From: Berberis thunbergii
Lineage: Eukaryota > Streptophyta > Magnoliopsida > Ranunculales > Berberidaceae
Reading direction: 5' to 3'
DNA: 64,000 nt
Assembly: GCA_003290165.1 (NCBI GenBank)
Contig: QNQO01005827.1
Location: 682,001 to 746,000, forward strand
In this document: positions 20,904 through 33,672 of the stretch, in pieces
Position numbering within the stretch: position 1 is the stretch's first letter
How the letters are laid out: each line of letters begins with the position of its first letter
Made by a program: the position numbers and the translations under genes
The notes under the pieces: model-generated
The model's input: the letters and a program-made list of their open reading frames with translations, nothing else
The model's database searches: none
What the model was told of the DNA's origin: nothing

Positions 20904-22470
20904 TGATGAAGGTTTTACTAACCTAAATTAATAGGCTAATTTGACCTGATTGTTATACCGCAAGTGCATGGTTATCTAACCAGTAGACAATGGAAAATAT
21001 GGATCGATCCCATGAGGATTAAAGACAATATAAAACTACACTCTATTTAGGCCAATTTGAAAGTGGGGCTAGAACAATCGAAAATTTTTAAATTAATGGA
21101 AAACGGAAAAACAATTTTCAATTGAGTTTAAGTTTGAGAATCAAAGACAAAGATGCTAGGGATTTCGAATCATCCATCATGTTCATAAAATTATACTAAT
21201 GTCGACTGTTGTCCCCTAGCAATGTAGTGGATTGATTTTGGCAATGATGGAAACCTTTAGCATTAATTGTTTGTTTAAGACACAACTAATCACATGTTTA
21301 ACTAATACGAATAAAACATGCTTAAACAAAAACATAGAATAAATCTAACTACCTTGGATTCATGACATACACGGTGAAGTAATATGCGTTTGTTCACAAA
21401 TCAACTCAATGTTAAACCATACAATGCATTCGAGAACAGTAAAAGATAAAAAAAAATTCGACTAAACCTGAGGAATCATCTACTAGTAGAGGATTTAGAA
21501 ACCCATGGTGGAGGTGGTCGCAGCGGTAGCATGGGTCAAATCCATCGGCTCCTCATGAACGCGCTCTATGGTGGTAAAGATAAAACAGTTGGGTGCAAAT
21601 AACAAAAAGAATAGAGTTTAAAAATTGTTTTCCCTCATTTTCTTCTTCTTCTTCCTTACCGCGCCTCCGCTTCTTCTCTGTTACTTTGCTATTTGATTGA
21701 GCTATTGTGTCACTAACGCCACGAGATCGCAAGAGAAAGGTGGTTGGTTGAAGGCGATGAGAAGGGAGATTGGGAAAGAACTCGAGGTGGTTGTTGGCTG
21801 CAATCTCCTTTGTTTTGTCTCTGATGCATCTGAATAGAAAAGTGAGATAAAGAGGAAAATGGTTGATGGTGTGATGTTGTGCCGAGTTGGAGAAGAGGAA
21901 TGACCAGGGAAGGAGATTGAGGGGAAGAAAACGTGTAAGAGAGCGAGATGTTGAGACGTTATTCTCTGTGGCGATACGACAGTGTGAGCAAGATAAGGAG
22001 GAGGTGGGGTGTATGTTGGCGTGGTGTTGTGGCCTCTGGATGGTGGCATGATGGAGAAGGAGAAAAGGGTTGTGATGAAGGAAAAAATGGTTTGTGGCTG
22101 CCAGAAATAGGGAGAGTAAAAAGGGCTGCCCCCGGAGAGAGGGAATGATTTGTTGTATGGAGGAAGAAGACCATAAATAGGATTTTGCTCGGGCTTGGGC
22201 TTAGGTTAAGAAAAATGTGGATTTGGGTTTGGTTGGGTCGAGTTTTGGCATGTGATTGTCATGGCGACTTCCAAATTCACCGGTCACTTTATACCGCCAT
22301 TCGAACCTGTCAAATAATAAATCTCTGAAGTGCGCATTTATACGATTTCACCATCTAAGCTTTCAATCCTATAAAAACACGAAGTTAAATAATTAGAATA
22401 AACTACAATAATCGAAACACTAACAAAGATAAATTATAAGGTAATTTAAGTATAAATTACATGAATGTCA
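20904..22470 (-). repeat. LTR B (1567 bp), Athila/LARD-like
   Basis: It starts TGATGAAGG and ends GAATGTCA, and is co-linear with LTR A over its length. The 115-aa and 71-aa frames in it are low-complexity LTR sequence. Confidence 0.75.
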
Positions 22471-23618
22471 ATTCCAATATTCATCAGGCTCAATCTTGGA
22501 GAAAACTTGAGCTGGGAGGACGTCTGCCCTTGTCTGGGCTAGACTTCGTAGTAGACCCCAATCCTGAAAAAGAGTTGGGTTGTTGAGGAACCATCCTTGC
22601 CCGAATAGGTTATATTTTAGCATTTATCTGGCTCAATCCTTGAAAGGACTTGAGCTGGGAGGAAGTCATTTCCGCTCATTTGGGCAAGACGTCATAATAG
22701 ATCCTAATCCTAAACATGAATTGGATTGTTGAGGAACTATCTTTTCCCGAACGGGCTAGATTTTGTTATTCATCTAGCTTAATCCTGGAGAGGACTTGAG
22801 TTGGAAAGAAGTCATCTCTGCCTTGGGCTAGACTTCACAATGAATCCCACTTCTGATCAGGGCTTGGGTTGTTGAGGAATCATCTTTGCTCGAATGGACT
22901 AGATTCCAATATTCATCTGGTTCAATCGTTGAAAGGACTTGAGCTGGGAAGAAGTCATCTCTGCTTGTGTGAGTTAGACTTCAAAATAGACCCCAATCCT
23001 GAATAAGAGTTGGGTTGTTGAGGAACCATCTTTGCCCAAACATGCTAGATTCTAGTATTCATCTGGCTCAATACTATGGAGGACTTGAGCTAGGAGGAAG
23101 TCATTTTCGCCCGTTTGGACTAGACTTCGTAATATCCTGAACTGGAGTTGGGTTGTTGAGGAACCATTTTTGTCCGAACGAACTAGATTCCAGTATTCAT
23201 CTGGCTCAATCCTTGAGAGGACTTTAGCTGGGAAGAAGTCATTTAGGCCCGTCCGGGTTAGACTTCATAATAAACCCCAATGCTAAACTTGAGTTAGGTT
23301 GTTGAGGAACCAACTTTTCCCAAATTCATCTGACTCAATCCTAGAGAGGACTTGAGCTAGGAGGAACTGATATTTGGCCATCTGGACTAGACTTCGTAAT
23401 AGACCCCAATCCTAAACAGGAGTTGGGTTGTTGAGGAACCATCTTTGCCCGAACGAGCTAGATTCCAGTATTCATATGGCTCGATCCTTAAGAAGACTTC
23501 GGCTGGGCGGAAGTCATCTCCGCACGTTTGGGCTAGACTTCATAATAGACCCCAATCTTGGACATAAATTTGGTTGTTTGAGGAACCATTTTGCCAGAAT
23601 GGGCTAGACTCCTGTTAA
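22471..23618. repeat. Tandem repeat of about 144 bp, eight copies
   Basis: The anchor GGCTCAATC (or variants) lies at 22487, 22630, 22776, 22919, 23065, 23203, 23332 and 23479. Each unit has GGACTTGAGCTGGGAGGAAG, GGGCTAGACTTC, ATAGACCCCAATCCT, GTTGGGTTGTTGAGGAACC and CGAACGGGCTAGATTC. Spacing is 129-147 bp; two units carry deletions. Confidence 0.9.
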
Positions 23619-24001
23619 GCAGACTAGGTCATTTATTGAGTGAGTTGTCGATATCCCGAATAAGATTAGACATGGCCTTTGTGCGCCATCTTGGTCCCTT
23701 AGATTAGATCATCCTGGTGCGGTGAGTAGTCACCGGGCTGGACTCAGACTGTCTCGCAATGTCGTGGCTCCTTAAGTGGACTAGGCCACTTCGCAGCAAG
23801 TTGTCGTTGTCCTTATCAGGATTAGACTTGACTGTTGTGCGCCATTTTGGTCCCCGTGAACAGACTAAGCTTATTTTGAGCGGTAAGCTGTCTGTGGACT
23901 GGGCTCAGTCCGCTATATCGTACCTCCATTCCTTAGGTGGACTAGGCAACTTGCGCATCAGGTTGCAATTTCCCTTAATAGGACTATGCCCGACATCTGT
24001 G
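23619..24001. repeat. Tandem repeat of about 160 bp, two to three copies
   Basis: The anchor GACTAGGCCACTT or a variant lies at about 23620, 23779 and 23939. Units share AAGTTGTCG, AGGATTAGAC and TGTGCGCCATTTTGGTCCC. Confidence 0.8.
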
Positions 24002-24866
24002 CACTACACCTCAAGTGCCCATATAGCAGTTAAATATAGCATTTTTGCATTTGTGTTATGAAAAGCCAAGTTTTAATGGCATTACAACATTAAAATGTTG
24101 TAGAAATGGAAATAAAAAATGAAACTGCTTTCTTTAACCAAGGGCACTACCTAATTTTCTTTCACTTGGGAATACGAGCTAGGGAGAGAGTGCGATCTAG
24201 AGAAAGATAAGGATTGAGGAAGAGAAATCCATGTAAAGAGAGATCCATGGAGAGAAATTGAGGGAGATAACGAGATATAGAGGGGAGAACAAGATCCAAG
24301 GAGAGGGATCGAGAGAAAGAGAAGGATATATAGAGAGAGAAAGATCGAGGAAGAGAGTGCGAGAGAAAGATCTAGGGAGAGAGAAATCGAGAGAAAAAAT
24401 TCTAGGGAGCCTTTTTGGGGCATTTTTGTGCCTCTTTAAGGGTTTTTTGCCACTTTTACCCCTTCTATGGTTGGTGTTTGTGGTTGTGTTTTAAAGAGAA
24501 AGGGTAAAAAGTGTTCAAACCCAAAAGTATGCCCCCAAATAAGGCTCCTTGACTTACTCAATCGAGAGACATTTGTGCTGCAAAAGAAAACTGAATAATG
24601 GCTACGGTTGGTTACATTGGAATCCTAGTTTCAGATCCATGGCTCCAAAACGAGTTCTCTCAAGCCGAGTTCCACGGCTTGAAATCTCATGTAAGCAAGC
24701 CCTAAAAACTTCATCCAATCTTTTTTTGAAATTTGAAATAATGGCGAAAGTGAGGTTTGGTTGTGTTGTTGTTGTTGTTGATGATGATGTTGTTGTTGTT
24801 GCAGTTTATTGCAATAAGGAAGGATTTGGGTCAAGTGACATTGGAGGACTTGCCTTTAAGGATGTT
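24002..24866 (+). mobile_element. Truncated CACTA end with purine-rich leader
   Basis: It begins CACTACACCTCAAGTGCCC followed by TATAGCAGTTAAATATAGCA and TGTTATGAAAAGCCAAGTT. This closely resembles the right end of CACTA-2 read inward (CACTACACCACAAGTCC, TATAGCATTTAA, GCTATGAAAAGTTAAGTT). The element would run to higher coordinates but is cut by the LTR array at 24867; the other end was not found. The GA-rich tract at 24150-24420 and the frame at 24549-24911 (MAPKRVLSSRVPRLE) may be leader and cargo, but I recognise no gene. Confidence 0.65.
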
Positions 24867-26200
24867 TGTCACGCCTCGATTTTTGAAAAAATGAACCTTA
24901 ATTTCACGTAGTATATCTGTTTCCTCCAAATTCGGGACGTGAAATTCAATAGCATAAAAACATTTACAACAACTGAGACAATTTAATAATTGAAACAACT
25001 AGAAAAAAAAACTCTAACTAGGAAACTCTTTGACGAGGTTCGCCCACTAAAGAAACTCTAGTAGCACTGTCCAATAATCTCTAAACACGAGACAAGCTAA
25101 TTGGCTACGTTCCAATAAGAGCGTACCCAAGAAGCAAAAACTCACTCAGGTCCGCAGTTAAGCTGGTATGAGTAATCTTCATCCCAAAATCAATACATCA
25201 ACAAGTGATAACATAAAATTAAACATAAACCATGAACAACAACACAAACAGGTAGTTCTTCAATGAGGCAAAGGTGTCATGCAAGAAAATCACAGTTCAA
25301 AGAATTTGGTTCCTCAATGAGGCAATCATGTCATCATAATAAGTAAATACGAATTTACTTGTACTTACACTGTAGATGTTGACTTGGCAAGTCTGACCTG
25401 TAGAAATATTAGTGGGCTTGAACTCTGCCAAATGCATAACTTGTGCCACGTAGGTCATACACACTATCTACAGTGTTTATGAATAGTAAAACTGCCCTTT
25501 GAATTGTAAGAGAGATTAGTGGACTTGCCATCCTGCAAGGAATTGTTAGAAATGTTAGTGGACTTACCAAAAATTAGTATTCCTCAATTAATATTGATGT
25601 ATTCATAAATTATTTGACTTTAACCATATTATTCATTTTTTATTGAATTGATCACTTAGATGATACCACATTCGCAACACCTTTGTGCCGAACATACGCG
25701 CCCGTATGCCTTTCAAATATAAATGAGAACTTTTCGGTCATCCATGTCTAAGTGGGGACACATCACATGCGGACAAGCATCATCGGATACTCCCAACTAT
25801 ATGAGTAACAAAAAGCTACTCTTGGGCTATCAATGCGCATAAGTCATGTCACATTATTTACGGATAAATGTCAAGCCTATTTTCAGGTATTTAAAAAACC
25901 AGCCCTTTCCGCAAGACCCAACCCGAAGGTTACTTGAAAGAAATGGGCGCCCTACTCCACAACACCCAACCCAAAAGTTACTTAGTTCTCTATAGGAGAG
26001 GAAAAAACCCAAACAATAAGAGATGTTGCAGTTCTAAATGATACAATTCAATGTGATTAAAGTTTAAGGAATCACATTTTATCAATATCATTTATTTTTG
26101 ATATCTCAATTTTCTTTCACATTGACACATTTTCATTAATAAATAAATCATGGGGAAACATAACATTTGACACATTGTCAAATCATAAACACACTCATCA
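24867..26200 (-). repeat. Array LTR 1 (1334 bp)
   Basis: The longest LTR copy, TGTCACGCC...CTCATCA. It contains AATGAGGCAA..TGTCATGCAAGAAAA and ACCCAACCCGAAGGTTAC blocks shared with the other LTRs. Its left border abuts the truncated CACTA end. Confidence 0.8.
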
Positions 26201-29200
26201 CTAGATCCTCCCATTATTTTGGGGGCAACCAACATTTTCATAAATAAACTTTATATAATAAAGCGGTAGTCAAAACTCATTTAATAAAAGAAATACATTC
26301 TAGCTCCGATCAGAATTAAGACCTTTCAACAACAATAGACTTGAACTCTTGAACACTGGCGATTGAATTGGATGAATAACTTATACAACTCAAATAGTAG
26401 AAAACCCAAGACCAAAGTTTGTTCATAGAATTGCATTCAAAAAATGATGGAAGATAAAACAAGAACAAAAAAAAACAAAGCAAAATAATTTTCCGTGCTT
26501 CTGACTCCCATTTCAGGCATGGAAATTAGTAAATTTTGGAAGTAACCAACTTCCATCTAGAACCTATACACCTGTGAGAAAAAATATATATATATATCTA
26601 GAAATGAACCCCTTTGAAATGACAGAAAATGACAATTTTCAATCAAAGCTAGTAGAAAACCCCATTTTCAACATCGAAAATTAATATCCAAACTAGGGGA
26701 AAATCACCCAAAATCGCGATACATGAACTATTCCTAAATCTGGGATTTGAAGATGCATACATGAAACCAAAACCAAAATCAGAATGTGAATCCAAAGCAA
26801 TCAATAAAATCACATAAGATCATATTTCAAGCAAAAATAATCAAAGTAGCAAGAACATAGATAAGCAACCTTTGAATTGGATCCACACACTTCAAATCCA
26901 AGTATGTAATTGATATTCACGTAATTATTACATAATATATTCCATAATTTATATATGTTAGTGTTTCGATTATTATATTTTGTTATAATTATTTTTTTCA
27001 TGTTTTTGTAGGAATTTGAGCGTAAACGATGAAATCGCGTTAAGGCGGCAATTTGAAGAATGATCAATTGGTTGGTTCAAATGGCAGTACAGAGTAACGG
27101 GTGACAAGTTGAGTATCACATTCCTAAACCTAACCCAAACAAACCTAAGTCCAACTAATTTAACCTAAGCCCAAGCCCAAAAGCTGACCTAGAAACCCAA
27201 GCCCAACCTAACAAGGAAATAGGATAACCCTATTAAGGTTTCTTGCTTCCCTTCTCTTGGAGGCTCTTCCACATTTTTTTCCCCAGTGGATTCTCTTTTT
27301 TTTTTCCAGCCACCACGCCACATCCACCCTGCCGGAGATCCTCTCTCGATAAGAGGACCGACAACGCGATCATCCCACCATTACCACCTCCTCCTTTTCC
27401 TCTACCATCAAAGCCTCACGTCCTTGCCCCCAAAACAGGGAGCACCTCCCTGTTCCTCGCACTATCCAAACAACACTGCAACAGGGGATCGCAACCTCCC
27501 TGTTCCATCACGCCAAACAGCCGCCATCACCCTATTCCAACGGCAGACACCACCACCCAAATAGAGCTTCCTCTATCTCGTACATTCTCTCTCGTCTCCC
27601 TCTGTTTCCCTTCCTCTCCCTTTTTTGTTCATTCGTCTCAACCAAACAACACCGTCACAAACACAATCACGCACCACCAGACGCAGGAACAGGCACTGGA
27701 GCATCTCACACACCACCTTGCAACAGAATAAAGAGCGCACATACAAGGAGCACCTCGTTGTCCTATTTCGTCCTCTTCCTCCTTCATGTCTCTTCGTTTC
27801 TATCTATGTTCTTCCATCTCACTCTCTCTTTGGCAGGTATCGATGCCGGTTAGAGGAAAAAGAAGCTCGCGAGGACCAAAGAGGAAGCAACAGGGTGCGT
27901 CGCGGCTCACTGGAGACAAAGGTGCAGGAAAAGAGGCGAAAACCAACCAATTTTCAAATTAATTTGCTATTCGCACCCAGACCTTTGTTTTGTACCACCA
28001 CAGTGTACTTGCAGCCCTTCGCGTGGCGTGTTCGTGCAGGAATTGATGGATTCCACCTACACCAGTGCTGTGACGTCATCCACCATGATCTTCTCGACCC
28101 TGCGCCAAGGCGAAGATGAAACCACAGGGTTTCCTAGAGTTTGTTGTATCTGAATTTATTGTTATTTATATGCTTGAACGTTAAATAAAGTTGATTTCTG
28201 AATTTCAATAATTTGCTTTCACCGATTAGATCCGGAATAATTATCTAGACTAATCGGTAGTTAGAAGTTCCCTTTGCTGATATTCAAAGCCTGTTTAATC
28301 GATTAATCTAAATTTGTGATTGTGTGTGCCGTAAGAAGACATGCAATGCTAGGGGTTTTGAATTAGTTAAAATAAACATGTGATTGTGTGTGCCGTAGAA
28401 AGACATGCAATGCTAGGGGTTTATGCCTTTGCTGAAATAAATTATGAGCTTAGATTAATCTATAGGTTGGTCGTGTTGATTCTTGAAAACAATAATTTAA
28501 ATTACACGAATCTCAAACCTGTGGTGGATTCGATGTCTCGGTCCATTCTCTTATCATTTTATCAGTTTAATATTTAAGTGTTCAAATTCATTATCTTAAT
28601 TTAGTAATTTACATATGCTGTAACCCCCAACTCTAAATTAGTTTAAATAAGTCTTAGAATTCGACTGTCTTGTCAATCCTCGTGGGATCGACCCATATTT
28701 GCCACTGTCTACCAGTTAGACAGCCGTGCACTTGCGGTATTACAAGTATGGTTTATTAACTTATTAATGTAGGTTAATAAAAACTCCATCAAGTTTTTGG
28801 ATCCACACACTTCAAATCCAAGTATGGAATCAACTCATTACACCATTTCACACCAAAATGGGAGAGATTGGGAATGCTAAATCACTAATGAACTATAATA
28901 ACCACAATACTCAACAGACGCCTCAAATTTTGAAAAAAATATATCCTAATTTCCCATTTACACAACAGAGAGTGTATATTGGATTGGTTTCTCAAACTCC
29001 ACTTCATCCCAAACATGAGTTTCAATAATAAAAATCTATCAAATACATAGATTCATCTAAACAAAAATATATGAAAAGAAAATGAAGAAAACTCACAAAA
29101 GAGTGAAAATTACTCACCGACAAAATTGCAAATGATTGTGCAGCCGATCCACACAATACTACTGTCCAGTCCCTCTCTCGCTTGCGATCTCCCCACGCGA

Positions 29201-30030
29201 TTCACAATGTTGTCAACATTTCTTCCTCGCCGTCGTTTTTCATATCTCTTGCTATTTTCATTCTCACTGCGAACTTGTTTCAAGGATTGAAACCAGACAA
29301 GAAGAAGAGGGAAGATGGAGAAGGAGAAAGGAAGAAAAATGAGGTTTTGGAGTGGAGAAACGTGTGGCAACTTTCGGACGCATGTCGTTGTTGCCGAAAA
29401 AGAAGAAGCAGATCGTGAAGAGGGAAGGAAAAGAAGGAAAGGAAATTTTTTCTCTTTATAATGTGGGTAGCTATCCGCCTTCACTGAATTCCCAATGGCA
29501 CCCCTTACTTCAACTCAAAAAAATAATATCCAAAAAATTGAAATTGAAATTTGAATAAATTTGACTATATTTTTAATTAATCTAAAAATGGAAATTAAAT
29601 AAATTACCCTTAGAAATTTTACGTATGTTACATTATACACAACTTAAATGGAATCTCGTCCCTAGATTCTGAAGATAATGGAGTTAAGGGAATTTCAAAA
29701 AATACATCTTGGCAAACAAAATAAGATTTTAAAAAATACAACTTCAAATGAAAGGGCTAACTGAACGCTACAGAAAACAAAACCTCGAAAAGTAAAACTA
29801 GACGAAATAACATTGCTCAAATATTGACATAAAAAATGATTACTCACATACACAAGTCAAAGGAACCTCATCATCAGATTAACGAAGAAAAAAAATAGTA
29901 GTAAAAACTCAAGGTTCACCCTTTTCACTTTATCTCAAGATTTCTGCACTCGTACTCCCCCACATCCACATTCCGAGGATCACCTAAACTCTACCCCAAC
30001 TTAGGCAAACAAAATGCCTTGATACCAAAC
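26201..30030 (-). other. Array internal domain 1 (contains LTR C)
   Basis: The domain runs CTAGATCCTCCC to the primer-binding site at about 30015-30028, interrupted by LTR C at 26907-28797. It has the TATA/leader block at 29440-29470 and no coding gene. Confidence 0.7.
26907..28797 (+). mobile_element. LTR C: plus-strand Athila/LARD-like LTR inserted in internal domain 1
   Basis: TGATATTCACG (26911) to CTCCATCA (28791) is the reverse-oriented relative of LTR A and B; the shared TACCAGTTAGACAGCCGTGC and GTGCACTTGCGGTATTA are at 28708-28742. It is followed by AGTTTTTGG, the start of its primer-binding site, and then host sequence. A perfect 29-bp duplication of host sequence flanks it (26878-26906 and 28798-28826). 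A 62-bp tandem duplication lies at 28319-28442. The frames of 162 and 164 aa inside are not genes. Confidence 0.75.
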
Positions 30031-31251
30031 TGTTACACCACGATTTTTCGAGAAAACAAAAATCCTTACTTCCACATAGAATTATCCGTTTCCCTCGAAT
30101 TCGGGTCGTGAAATTCAATAACATGGAAACATTTAGCAACAACAACTGAGATAATTTAATAATTGAAACAACTAAAAAAAACTCTAACTGAGAAACTTTT
30201 TTGACGAGGTTCTCCAATCTAAAAAGAAACTCCAGTCAAGCTGCCCAATAATATCTAAACTCGAGACAAGCTAATTGGCTAAGTTCCAATAAGAACGTAC
30301 CTCAAGAAGCAAAATCTCACTTTGGTCAGCAATTAAGTTGGTATGAGTAATCTTCATCCCAAAATTATACATTGGCAAGTGATAACATAAAAGTAAACAC
30401 AAATGCTGAACAACCACACAAACAGGTAGTTCTTCAATGAGGCAAATGTGTCATGCAAGAAAATCACAGTTCAAAGAAATTTGTTCCTCAACATGGCAAT
30501 CACTTCATCCTAATTAGTGAATATGTATCTACTTGTACTTACACTGTAGATGTTGACTATGACATGTCTGACCTGCAAAAATATTAGTGGACTCGCCATC
30601 CAACAAGGAATTGTTAGAAAAACATTTATATAATTTTACAAAAAATACTATTCCTCAATTAATACAGATGTATTGATATATTATTTGACTTAAGTGTATT
30701 ATTTATTTTTATTGAACTGATCACTTAGACAATACCACATTCGCACCACCTTCGTGCCCTCTCGCATATAAAGGAGAACTTATCCGCCATTCATGTCTAA
30801 GTGGGGACACATCACATACGGACATGCATCATTGGATACTCCCAGCTATATGAGTAACAATAGCCACTTTTGGGCTATCAATGCGCATAAGTCATGTCAC
30901 ATTTTTTTTACAGATAAATGTCTATTTTTAGACATTTCAATAACCACCCCTTTCCGAAGACCCAACCCGAAGGTTACTTGATTTCTCTATAAGAAAGGGG
31001 CGCCCTACTATGCATGACCCAACCCGAAAGTTACTTAGTTTCTCTATAGGAGAGGGAAAAAACAAACAAGAAGAGAAGTGGTAGTTCTAAATGATACAAT
31101 TCGAGGTGATTAAATTTAAGGAATCACAGTTTATCAATATCATTTATTTTTTATATCTCAATTTTCTTTCATATTGACATTTTTTCATAAATAAATAAAT
31201 CACGGGAAACATCGCATTTGACACATTGTCAAATCATAAACAAACTCGTCA
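30031..31251 (-). repeat. Array LTR 2 (1221 bp)
   Basis: TGTTACACC...CTCGTCA, co-linear with LTR 1 with small deletions. Confidence 0.8.
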
Positions 31252-33204
31252 CGATATCCTCCCATTATTTGGCGGCAACCAACATTTTAATATATAAACT
31301 TTATATAATAAAGCAGCAGTCAAATCTCATTTAATAAAAAAAAATAGATTCTAGCTCCGATCAGGATTAAGATATATCAACCACAACAAACTTAAAATTT
31401 TCAACGCTGGCCCTTGAATTGGATTAACAACTTATAGAACGCAAATATTTGAAAACCCAAGACCAATGTTTGTTCATAGAATTGTACTAAAAAAACAATG
31501 GAAGATAATACAAGAACAAAAATAAAATAAAGCAAATAATTCTCCGTTCTTCAAACTCCCATTTCAAGCATGGAAATCTGTAAATTTTGGAAGTAACCAA
31601 CTTCCATCTAGAACCTATACACCGGTGACCAAATAAAATGTCCAGAAACGAACCCATTTGAAATGACAGAAAATGACAATTTACAATCAAAGCATGTAGA
31701 AAACTCCATTTTCAACATCGAAGATTCACATCCAAACTAGGGGGAAAATGACCCAAAATCGTGATACATGAACTATTCCAAATCTGGGATCTAACAATAC
31801 ATACATGAAACAAACACCAGAATGTAAACCTAAGCAATCAATAAATAGACCATTAGATCCTATTTCAAGCAAAAAAAAAAATCAATGTAGCAAGAGCATA
31901 AATAAGCAAGCTTTGAATTGGATTCACACATTTCAAATCCAAGTATGGAATCAACTCATTACACCATTTCACACCAGAATGAGAGAGATCGGGAACACTA
32001 AATAACTAATGAAATATAACAACTACACACCATAAATCTTGAAAAAAAAAATCCAAATTTCACATTTGAGTATATATTAATTTGGTTTCTCAAACTCCAT
32101 TTCATCTAAAACATGAATTTTTAATAAAAATCTATCCCAAATACAAAGATTCATCTAAACAAAAATATATGATAATAAAATATAGAAAAACTCACAAAAG
32201 TGTGAAATTTACTCACCGACGAAATCACAAAGGATTCCGCAATCGATCCACGCAATGCCACTGTCCAGTCCCTCTCTTGCTTGCAATCTCCCCACACCAT
32301 TCACAGTGCCACCAACACTTCTTCCTCGCCAACGTTTCCATCTCTCTCGCCATTCTCTTTCTCACCGTGAGCCTGTTTTCTGGATTGAAACGAGACAGGA
32401 AGAAGAGGAAAGATAAAGGAAGGATAAATGAAGAAAAATTGAGGGTCTGGAGTGAAGAAACGTGCGGCAACGTTCAGACACGTGTTGTCGTTACTGAAGA
32501 AGAAGAAACGGATAATGAAGGAGGAAGGAGAAGAAGGAAGAGAATATTTTTCTCTTTATAAGGTGGGTGGCTATCCGTCCCCCTGAATTCTTGACGGCAC
32601 CTCATACTTAAACTCAAAAAAATAATGCCCTAAAAACTGAAATTTAAATCCGAATAAATTTGACTTTATTTTTAATTAATCCAAAATTTAAAACTTATTA
32701 AATTAGCCATAGGAAATTTTATGGGTGCTACATTATATACACCTTAAATGGAATCTCGTCCCGAGATTCAGAAGATAAGAGAGTTAAGTGACTTTTTAAA
32801 AATACGGCTTGGCAAACAAAATAAGATTTTAAAAATACAATTTCAATTGAATTTAGGTACATAATTTTTTTTATTGTTCATTGAAAAAGTACGGGTGTTA
32901 CAATATATACAACTCAAAAAAAAATATCGTCCTGAGATTCGCTGAAAGGGCTAACTGAACCCTACGGATAACAAAACCACAAAAAGGAAAACAGGATGGA
33001 ATAACATCGCTCAAATATTGACATAAAAATGATTACTCTAGTCAAAGGAACCTTATCATCAGATTCATGAACAAAAAAAAAAGAAATGGTAGCAAAGTCT
33101 CAAGGTTCACCCTTATCACTTTATCTCAAGAATTTTGCACTTGTAATCACGCTTATCGACATTCTTAGGATCACCTAGACTCACTACAACACAAATGCTC
33201 ATTA

Positions 33205-33500
33205 ATAGCGTTTCAAAAACGCTATTATAGGATATCATAGCATTTTAGAAAATGTTGTGTCTGCCGGAGCTATAATAGATACAAGGTTATTTATAGCGTT
33301 TTAGAAACGCAATTGTAAGTAGACCATTTTTAGCGTTTCTGAAACGCTATTGTTTAGCTTGTGACAACACTTAAAAAACGCTATTATATAGTTACCAATA
33401 GCATTTCTGAAACGCTATTGTATAGTTAACAATAGAGTTTCACGTAACATTTAACAAATGCTATTGTATTAGTTTCTATAACGTTTCTCAAGGCCTTTTT
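33205..33500. repeat. Subterminal palindrome array of CACTA-2
   Basis: Imperfect palindromes of the type TAGCGTTTCTGAAACGCTA occur, several decayed to AGCATTT..AAATGCT. Confidence 0.8.
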
Positions 33501-33672
33501 TTCTTTCTATAACACTCATCAAGTGCTATCAAATGACTTTTTATAACATCTTCTAAGTTTTATTTTCAAAAAATAAAAACCTAAATGTGCCAAACACTTA
33601 AACATTTCCATGAACGGCGAGGCACAATAATGTAATTAATAAGTAATGTATTACATTGAGTCACAAAATCTA

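Noticed and set aside
19722..22174. Several 60-115-aa frames in 19.7-22.2 kb
   Set aside because: They are low-complexity frames within LTR A and B and are not conserved between them.
24549..24911. 120-aa frame as a gene
   Set aside because: Contains a simple GTT/GAT repeat (poly-Val/Asp) and has no recognisable domain; likely leader of a truncated CACTA.
27243..28119. Two overlapping plus-strand frames of 162 and 164 aa
   Set aside because: They lie inside LTR C; homologous LTRs A and B do not keep the frames, and the sequence is Pro/Ser-rich low complexity.
30750..30790. Plus-strand TATA-like CGCATATAAAGGAG in the array LTRs
   Set aside because: The primer-binding site shows the element is transcribed from the minus strand, so this is probably not its promoter.
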